Source: Lepas anatifera
Lineage: Eukaryota > Arthropoda > Thecostraca > Lepadidae
DNA length: 64,000 nt
NCBI GenBank assembly: GCA_034440635.1
Contig: JAOTON010002235.1
Coordinates: forward strand, 186,001-250,000
Direction: 5' to 3'
Made by a program: the position numbers and the translations under genes. Numbering within the stretch: position 1 is the first letter of the stretch; the number at the start of each line of letters is the position of its first letter. The notes beneath the pieces were generated by a model. That model was given only the letters and a program-made list of their open reading frames with translations. It searched no databases and was not told the origin of the DNA. Of this stretch, positions 56,010 to 64,000 are shown in pieces.

Positions 56010-58614
56010 GATTCGCCCCTGTTGTGTTCTCTGGCAGGAAGTCCGCATAATAAAATGAGCCGGAGACACGCAATGTCCACGGAGGAAATCCTGGCCACCT
56101 TGTAATCCAGTGCCAGAACCTTCCGTAACTGACTGGCTCAGGGACCCGTTGTACTTATGTTGGCATTAATTAAACCTCGGCAACCGACTCATGCCAAGGA
56201 ATCCATACATTCATTATAGCATGTTTTACGTTTGTATTCATACTTCGGGCCCCGAATCTGCGTGGTGCATCACGGTACTGTGTGATGCGTTCTTTCATCC
56301 GTAAAATGAGGAGTAGTGAGCACCTAAAGTAATTTTGAATCTTCGAGGGCTCAGGCGTTTTTTCGATAGAGAAATCGATGCTGACCGTCACACACATTCC
56401 CCGGCAGAATATTTGGCTGGTGCTTTCGCGAACGGATGAGCGATAAGTTAGTACATTGTGTGTTCCCTGTCCCTGTTTAGGTCACCATCAGGTCAAAATC
56501 CGGTTCTCGGCATCTTAGCTACGCCTAGCCCCTCACATTGTTTTGGATGCCTCCTGTCTAATATCAAAAGGAAACACGTAACTCCAAGTAATAATGGCAC
56601 AAACTCTTACTTTGCTAACATTTAGGATGCATTTAAGAATAGTCATCTACAGATCATATTTAGCAGGTTTAAATGCATAAATTTGAGGCTAACATGCCGC
56701 AAAATTCACGTTAGAACAGAAATACATAAATCATCTTTGGCTTTTTAAGGTTTGTTTCATGAAATAGCCCTGGATCATGACAAAATTTCACAGCGTTCAC
56801 TTACATTGGTTTCTTATACGTCAAACCTCATCTCCATTTGATCAAATAAAGGTATGATACAGGAAGTGAACTATTATGTCATTACTGGAAGTCTTGGCTG
56901 ACAGATCACTTTTATTAGGATTTATCGGGCAATCTTTCCGTAGTTGAAGAAGGCCAACAAGTATTCAGTTTTTTTAATACCATCTGTTGTACGCTTTTCC
57001 AAGCAGGAAGTTTCCTACCTATGTCGGAGCCACTGGCTAAAGGATTATGACAGAAAATATTACAGATAACAAGAGGCAGAGGTTCTGTCCTCATTCTATG
57101 ACTCAATGGCGTATCAAAACCTTCGCTCAGGAGAGCGAAGCAGGTCATCACGGATTTTTACTGGGGGGGGGCTGGAAGGACGGACTTGGTGGTGATCGAG
57201 TGACCTCAGGAAGAGTTTTAGTGGGAAAACTGAACTTGAAGGCTCTTTTGGAGAGATGGCTCAAGGAAGGAAAATCGGGAATATTTATTTACGTCGGCAC
57301 TGGAAAAAGGGAGGGAAGCTGAAGATGTGAGGACAAGTCTCATCGTCCCGCGGTAGAGCTATCCTCATTGGTTTACAGGCTGGGGGAGGAGTGTTCTCCG
57401 TCCCCTTCTATCTACGTACATGGGTGAAGTTTCAGGAGAGCAAATTATATCAAAATTTCCAGAGGGGCGCCACTCTCTGGATAGGGGCAGCAAATCAGCT
57501 GAGCAGAGTTCAGTGACACCAACAGTCAATCTGGCAACGATTGAAAATTCCGGAAGACAGGTATCCTGTGCCCAGGCCACCCACTGAAGGAAACGTAGTA
57601 TTTTCCCGGTAGTAGTCTGTTTACCTCCAGAACAATCAGAACACTTGTTTTGTCATCATTTTGTATTATCACTGTTAGTTGGATGGTATACCTACATCAT
57701 GGCCGCAGGTTTCGCCTAGTTTTCCAGTATCTGGAATATCTCTTTCTAGATCTTTGTAGATCTTTCATCCGAATTTAAAGTCAAGTTCATGTCAGGTGAG
57801 GTCATAAGCCAGGATTGAGCGATCTTCTCTACAAAAACTGCGTGCACTACTTCTACAAACACCAACCGAATCATCTAAAACTGATATTGATCATGCAGGT
57901 ACATACATAGGGCTAAAACTTTGTTATTCCGAATTCGTCACATCTCTAAGCTCTAATGTTAGGCTAGATCTGCGACCCCACAATTGTAAGCCTATGTAAA
58001 ATTAAGATATCTGTCTTTCAGTGCACTGCATACCTACCTACACCTCAAATAAGGTTGCGACGTCAACGTATCGGACTCAAAGCTTGTTTTCGACATTTAA
58101 AGTAGAAAGTTTGGCCCGTTACCTCCGCCGGGTCATAGATGACACGGCGGAAAGCAATAAGGGATAAAAAGCATATTTTTTATTACTTCACTGGTCATTT
58201 AGTTAGATTGGCACGAGTGCCCTTCCACACCCCTGCGGGTATTTAAAAATTGTATCCGCATCGAAAGAAAGCAAACAATGTCAGGCATATGTTGGTTTTA
58301 GTTGAGCACACCATTCTTCGCTAAAATGTTTTTTATTGCATTGCCTGAAGTTGGTTCGTCCCCATGTCACAGCCCTACTGGGCAGCTAGTTGCCATCAAT
58401 GACCATAACCATGCCAACAGTTGGGTTAGGGCTTACTTGAAATCAGGCCACGCGATAATTTTGACCTCACAGATATAATTCGATTGGTGCAGGCAAAAGG
58501 ATCGCAATTTTTCCCTAATGATTATCATTCCTTCTCTCACTCGAATGTTATTCTTCAAAACGTAACTACGCACCTAGTGCCCCCGACCTAGGTTAACTCC
58601 AATATATCCCCAAC
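56010..58614. other. Unassigned AT-rich DNA
   Basis: No gene, array or terminal repeats recognised in ~2.6 kb. Frames at 56170-56397 (-) and 57047-57322 (+) resemble no family I can name. Confidence 0.4.
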
Positions 58615-58618
58615 TTAA

Positions 58619-59640
58619 CCCGCGCCCCACCGGGGTCCAGCGCCACCTTCACCCCACCGGGGCCATCGATGGCCCCCTCTAACTCCGAAAATATGGGCGT
58701 TGGCGCAAATCTGCAAAGTGCAATAGAAAGCTCGCGTGAATTCAGTAAGAAATTACTTTATATGTTTTAGTGCTCAGGTCAATGGTTTGACCTCCAGAGG
58801 TCAAATTAGGTCAAGATCGGCTATTTTCACTCAAATATGCAATGCTTAAGCAAACTGGGCATAACTCTTATGCTATTAAAGCTATTGAGGTCTGGTAAAA
58901 TACATTTGATAGGAAATTGTCAGTACTTTTTCCGTTATGTGAAACGTAAAGACCTCCCGCCAGTGGTTTGACTTCCAGAGGTCGCCTCGTGACCTAGGAT
59001 GACCTGAGGTCACGAAAGGTCAGAAAGTAACCTTGCCGTATATCAAATGAAAGCCAGTAACAAGACAAACACGATGGTGCTTGTTTCAGCGCTCTAGCTT
59101 AATTAGGTCAAAAGTTATTGTCAAAATACTGTTTTGACCCCTGGTGACCTTGGATGACCTTTGAGAGGTCAAAGGGCCAATATGGCCCCTGGAATCCGTG
59201 AAAGGGTATCCAAGAACGCTTTTCTGATCAAGCTGAGCATTTTCAATTCGCTTTTGTGACTTTTAGATCATAAAACAGCTTTTCCCCATGCTTTTTCAAT
59301 GGGAGAGGTCACCTCATGACCTGACCTCAGAGCACAAAATCGAAAAATCCCGGATATAAACCTTGTAGACCCTGGAGGGGCCATAAAGCGTAGGAAGTTT
59401 CAAATCGATCGACTTCGAAATGTAGCTCTTACAGAGCTCTAAAGTTGAAGTGAGGTGACCTTGGTTGACCTCGTCTGGTGACCTGACCTTGGGTGACCCG
59501 GGGTAAAAAATTTCAGGGATGGTGGCAAAATGATGCAGTGAAAGGTAGAGCCCTCAACCACGGTGCTGCGCCTCTTCGTTTTTCTGTTATCCTGGAAAAA
59601 ACCTTAGGGGGGCCATCGATGGCCCCCGCTGGGGCGAGGG
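58619..59640. mobile_element. piggyBac-like element, near-twin of copy 1
   Basis: It is flanked by TTAA at 58615-58618 and 59641-59644. The left end is CCCGCGCCCCACCGGGG and the right end CGCTGGGGCGAGGG. It matches 2921-3936 almost line by line in the same orientation, showing recent activity or recent shared ancestry of the family. Confidence 0.84.
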
Positions 59641-59729
59641 TTAAACTTGTAAACACTGTAACGAATCTTCCTTGCAATGTTTTCAAATTGCCCCAAAAAG
59701 ACTATTCTGTTCTATCTAGCCTCTAAACA

Positions 59730-60075
59730 CGCGCCCCGCTGGGGAGCGAAATTCGCCCCCTCCTCCTGGTTTTTCCCAGATAACTCAAAAACGAAGAGAC
59801 GCAGAACAACGAAACTTACAATACTTTATCCCTGATTAATTTTACACATCTGACCATATTTTTAAGTTAAGGTCATGTCAGGTCAAGGAGCTATTCAGGG
59901 TCAAGTGACCTGACCTCAAAACCTAAAATTACGAGTTTGAAGCAGCGCCCAGGGAATATTAGCTAACCGATCAGTTTGAAACTTCCACAATACGATAAGG
60001 TCATTAGGGTCTACAAATCTACTATCTCGAAATTTTGATATTGGTGACCTAAGGTGGGGTCAATTTTTGGTCACG
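59730..60075. mobile_element. Left-end fragment of a piggyBac-like element
   Basis: The left end CACGCGCCCCGCTGGGG follows TCTAAA (mutated TTAA). The interior GGTCAAGGAGCTATTCAGGG matches the relic at ~14862. The family sequence stops near 60075, with no right end. Confidence 0.6.
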
Positions 60076-61699
60076 CCATTGTAGGGGAAGTGGGGGTCTG
60101 GACACCGTGGGTAGATGGACACCCCTGTTTGGACGATTGCGCGCCGCGACCGGGAAGCGTGTAATACGTTTTTTAGCGCGTCGGTCGGAGCAACGTTGGG
60201 TCCGGTAAGTCTCTGGTTTTATACAATTTCCATAAAGTAAAACTGCACTTGTGTTATTTTCCAAATTGAATTCGTAGGTCATTGCATGGATGTTTCTATA
60301 CATACTTTATTGGTATTACGTAATATGGCTCTTAGATGTTACATTTGTTCGCCCAGTCGCTACTTGTAATCGCATGGCGTCCAATTCATGTCAGTTTATT
60401 CAAGAAAAACAAGATGGGGTAAGACGGACACACGTGTGGGGCAAGAGGGACATGGTGTCCATGTTGCCCTGTACAAGAGTATATTTGAATTTATATAATA
60501 TAGCTTAAATAAATAAATTTATCAAGGTTTTGGGGTCAGCGATACACCTGAGCGGGGTGGATTTGGCTGATGGTTTGGGGGAGGGTGGTGACACGGGCCC
60601 GAAATGCTGGAAAACATTAATTAAGTTGGGGGTCTCCGGGGCGGTTCCCTCCCTCGCGCCCCCCTGAAATGGTCACGGTGCCCTCCTGAGAGATTGATGG
60701 GCCTCTAAGTGTTGCTTCCATCCTCCCTCGAGTGGGAGGGGCGTTTAGACCTGCGAGAGGATTTGGCGCCGACCTGATAGGTTTTGCGTTCCAAGTGGCA
60801 CCCCTGTGGCGCACACCTGGATTTTTATTGGGGGCGCATTTTGCCTCGGGGCACACTTGTTCACCCGAGTGCGGCCAACTTTCGCATCCTGGGGGTGATT
60901 GCTTGATCCACAGACCTATAGTGAATTGTTTTGGGGGCGGCGTGGGGTGTGTGGCAGCTAGTAGTGTGGAGTGGCATGTTGTGCGGGCGGCAGTTGCGTA
61001 GCCCTGCCTCTAAAGTCAGGTGGGCTATCCTTCCTCGATGGCGCCTTCGGCGCCCCACATGGATGGGGCCGGCACTTTAGAGCCAAAGCGTTTGGGAGGG
61101 GGCGCCAGGCCCGTTGCTCCCCTGGTGCAGCCCGCCCCTGGCCCGCATGGCGCTTCCCCGGCAAGGTGCCCCGCCCCTGATCGGCGTTCCTGGAGCAGCC
61201 TTGCACGTTCCCACGCCCTTGATAATTTAATCCTCCATCATAAACAATCGAAAGGCTCCCCCTTTGACCCTTTAACGAAAAAGTAAGAAATGCCCCCTTC
61301 CCGCGGCGGAGATAGTCACCTGTGGGTGGATGCAGATGGAAATCTTCGGCCTGGTTCGATCACTTTGTTCATCTTGTCCATCTTTCCCCATGGGATGACC
61401 ACGTTACCCCACTAGGTGGGCGAATGGACTTTTGTACTTTTCTAAACTATACGAAATTTTATATGATAATTACAGACACATGCTGTTTACACGTGGTAAT
61501 AATGTCTGAAGTATTCTACAGCAAAAATAGGAACGAAACAAGCTCATTAAGCCATCAAAACTCCACCATCGCTCGGTGTCCTGACCCCCCTTTCCCTAAG
61601 TCTACGGTGAAAAATAGAATGGACGCGTTTTCAGGAAAAACTGGATAGATAAGGCTGAAAATCCTCAAATTATCTATTCCTACCACGATCATGACCATA
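60076..61699. other. Unassigned, GC-rich patch at 60600-61250
   Basis: Positions 60640-60720 carry CCCCCTGAAATGGTCACGG, like the interior of the 33747 MITE (CCCCCTGAAATGGTCACAG). A decayed MITE copy probably lies here, without recognisable ends. Nothing else can be supported. Confidence 0.4.
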
Positions 61700-62252
61700 A
61701 AGTTGAGTTTTTGAGCATATGACCTCTCAAAGGTCATATCAGGTCACGGGAGCAGAGAATGATTGTTTTGCCAATAACTTCTCACTGAATTGAGATAAAG
61801 CTCCCATTTTGCTTGCTTTGTGTTTATATTGACACGGGGAGTCGATTGATAGGCAACATGACCATACCAGGTCACTCTGTGACCCTGACCTATGTCGAGG
61901 TCAGGTCATTTTGACTATTTGACCTACCAAGGTCATGTTATACATCATTCGATTTGCTGCGATGAGAGGAATCCAATGATGCATAAAGATTTGCTCTAGC
62001 TCCCCTGAGGGCAGATCTAGAGAGGGAAACATACACTGCTCTATTGTAAGTCTATGGAGCATTCTTTGATCTATGCTGACCTCAATATTGACCTGACATA
62101 AAAATTCTTCTTATAAATTCTCTTTGTCTTGTCAAGAGCTTTCGAACGCCGAGCGTAATTTTCCTTTAGCTTTCGTGGGCAACGAGATATGGAGGGGGCG
62201 AAAAACGCCTCCAGTGGGGCGCGTCATGCAGGGGACCCCAGCGGGGCGCGTG
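61700..62252. mobile_element. Right-end copy of a piggyBac-like element
   Basis: The right end CCCCAGCGGGGCGCGTG is followed by TTAA (62253-62256). A second CCAGTGGGGCGCGTCATG block lies 30 bp inside. The interior is AGGTCA-rich. The left border could not be placed. Confidence 0.6.
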
Positions 62253-62256
62253 TTAA

Positions 62257-64000
62257 GAGAGACAATTCGAATTTAAATAGACATTACATCATCTTCCAAC
62301 TTTACGGGACATTCTAACAGTCGGGAAGTTCACTGGCCCATTGTGTGGTGAAATATTTGGCCTGAACCAAAATATGATGGCATAACACTGATAAAGCAAC
62401 TCCAGTGAGTGTGAATGAATTTTTAGCTACATTGGTTCCTGAAATAAATAGAGTTTTCTAAATGCAACGCATCTAGCAGCTCTGACCTATTTTGCCTCTA
62501 GTGATCTCAGGATTGGCCTGGAAAAGGTGCTTCAACAATTTGGCTGAAACTTTCGACGAGACTCTGAATTTTTCTCACGTATTTTCTTATCTCCTTGCTT
62601 TCTAGTTAGAAGTTGAGGTCTTTTCTCCTGACAAAGGTGGTTCATACCTGCTACCGGGACGATGGTTTAGGCACTGTTCCATACATGTGCCGCGCAATTT
62701 CCGCTGCATTCTACAGGAATTTTGCTGTCCATGCAGGCCACCTCGTATTGACATAAAAAATGTACGGGGCGCCTACTTTGATCTAAGGGGCTAACAATCC
62801 GTTTCGATCATCCACCCCTTCAAACTACCCGTTGGATCTGTGCTTAGCATGACCAGGGTTTGATTAAGGTATAAATAAAATGTTTATTGAAATTTTCTCG
62901 GGTGACTTTATGGCTTTGAGAAGTTTGCTGACTTCTTACGACGGATGTCTAGCCTACTCAGACTGCTGCCAATTAAAGTACATATATCTATATGGGACCA
63001 GGTTCAGTGAACTTAGCAATGGTGACCTGACCTCGGATGACTTGAAACTTAATTTTTTCACGAAAATGCAAAAAAAGCTGGGAATATGTTCTTCCAAGTA
63101 GGTAGATGAGATTGCCCACCGCCGATTTTCTTCAGCCGTGGAAATACCTGAGGCGTGTGTTCAAATAACTCTCGCCCTGGACAAGCACTAAGGCCACATG
63201 CTCGCTAATCTGAAAATAACTATTTTTTCGTCCGCGAAAGATTTGTTTGTGAAATCCTTCCCGTCTCAAACGGCCTAAGTTATCCTGACCATTCAGGGTA
63301 CACGTGTTTGTGGCTTGTTATGGGAATGGATTTCAATGCCACCGTTTGTACGTGCGTCCCTGGACGTCCGCGCTGTACGTAATTGGGCTGACAGCGCGGT
63401 ATTGTTCACTTCAAACAGCTCGTTTTCTTTAATGAGCCTTCCACCAGCCAAGGCCCGTGCTCGTGGAGTGTCCATGGGCATGCCATGACGCTGAATAACA
63501 AACCCTGGGCTCCGCACTCGGCTTTAGTGGTGCTAAGTCGGAGTAATTACAAATCGACTTCTTAATCAGTACCAATTTGCATTTAGCCTCCATTATTGAA
63601 AAATGCCCGATCGGATGATGTGTCCAAGCAATTACGCATGGTGAGACCACTAATATGTGGTCCAACCCCTACGTACAATCAAGATACCAACTACGGGTAG
63701 CTGTTCTGAATATCGAAGCATTGGGTATCAACAAAACACAAGATGATGTTACACTTCATAGTAAAAAAGTTGAGGTGTAAATCGACACTAAAAACACGAC
63801 TTCGATACGACGACCGAGATGTGTCCGAAAAATTAAAGCCTGGCCGATCGGTTCCCGATTTGGAATCAGCAGATTTGTTTCGGACGCCGATGGGTTCTCG
63901 CTCCGATTGGCATCTCTAATCGTCTCCTGTCTTCCGTGCGGGCTGGGGTTGGGCTGGGTTAACCTGGGTCCGCTCCTCGAAGACAATCGTCGCCGTCGGC
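62257..64000. other. Unassigned; element fragment at ~63000-63180
   Basis: Positions ~63005-63180 (AATGGTGACCTGACCTCGGA ... AACTCTCGCCCTGGACAAG) are a decayed right part of the AGGTCA-rich family. The minus frames at 63293-63665 look protein-like in places but match no family I know, and they are short. Confidence 0.4.

Noticed and set aside
63293..63665. Two minus-strand frames of 74 and 78 codons as an exon of a new gene
   Set aside because: Some protein-like composition, but no motif, splice context or family I can name.

Overview
The window looks like nuclear DNA of an invertebrate animal, possibly a crustacean or another protostome (the species is a guess). The genes are split by GT-AG introns, the coding exons are GC-rich, and the rest is crowded with minisatellites, terminal-inverted-repeat transposons and one non-LTR retrotransposon. 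I see no prokaryotic gene organisation and no CRISPR array.

Two genes can be read. The first is NAPRT (nicotinate phosphoribosyltransferase) on the + strand. Ten exons between about 540 and 37386 join with perfectly matching phases into the C-terminal ~80% of the enzyme, ending in a normal stop codon. The first ~125 residues lie upstream of the window. The second is an intronless NME7-like gene (DM10 plus two nucleoside diphosphate kinase domains, 393 aa) at 21028-22209 on the - strand, nested inside the 13.5-kb NAPRT intron.

The most striking feature is the structure of the NAPRT introns. Exons A, B, C, D and G are each preceded, within about 10 to 95 bp, by a different minisatellite (at about 30-522, 5080-5650, 6262-6800, 8090-9446 and 19600-20316). 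In each case the splice acceptor is formed from, or closely resembles, a diverged last unit of the array. For exons B and G the first exon bases also resemble the unit. More arrays follow the stop codon: a ~34-bp array at 37428-37828 and a 3.8-kb 26-bp array at 37925-41740. The latter keeps all three antisense frames open by arithmetic.

The mobile-element layer has several parts. (1) A family of ~0.8-1.2-kb elements is flanked by TTAA with TTAA-CCC or TTAA-CACGCG ends. They are piggyBac-like, non-coding and very rich in AGGTCA/TGACCT motifs. Full or nearly full copies lie at 2921, 15218, 45282, 46727 (split), 48523, 51259, 54844 and 58619, with fragments elsewhere. (2) hAT-like MITEs with 8-bp target duplications lie at 11513, 25327, 33393 and 44107. 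(3) A 5.1-kb hAT-like element at 27659-32801 carries a huge 'GGTCTCAGGGGCC' minisatellite. (4) A 5'-truncated, frameshifted LINE lies at 46892-50470. It sits inside one piggyBac-like element and has another inside it, so three insertion layers are visible.

The 3' third of the window (41.7-64 kb) contains no gene I can recognise. It holds repeats, transposons and AT-rich unassigned DNA.
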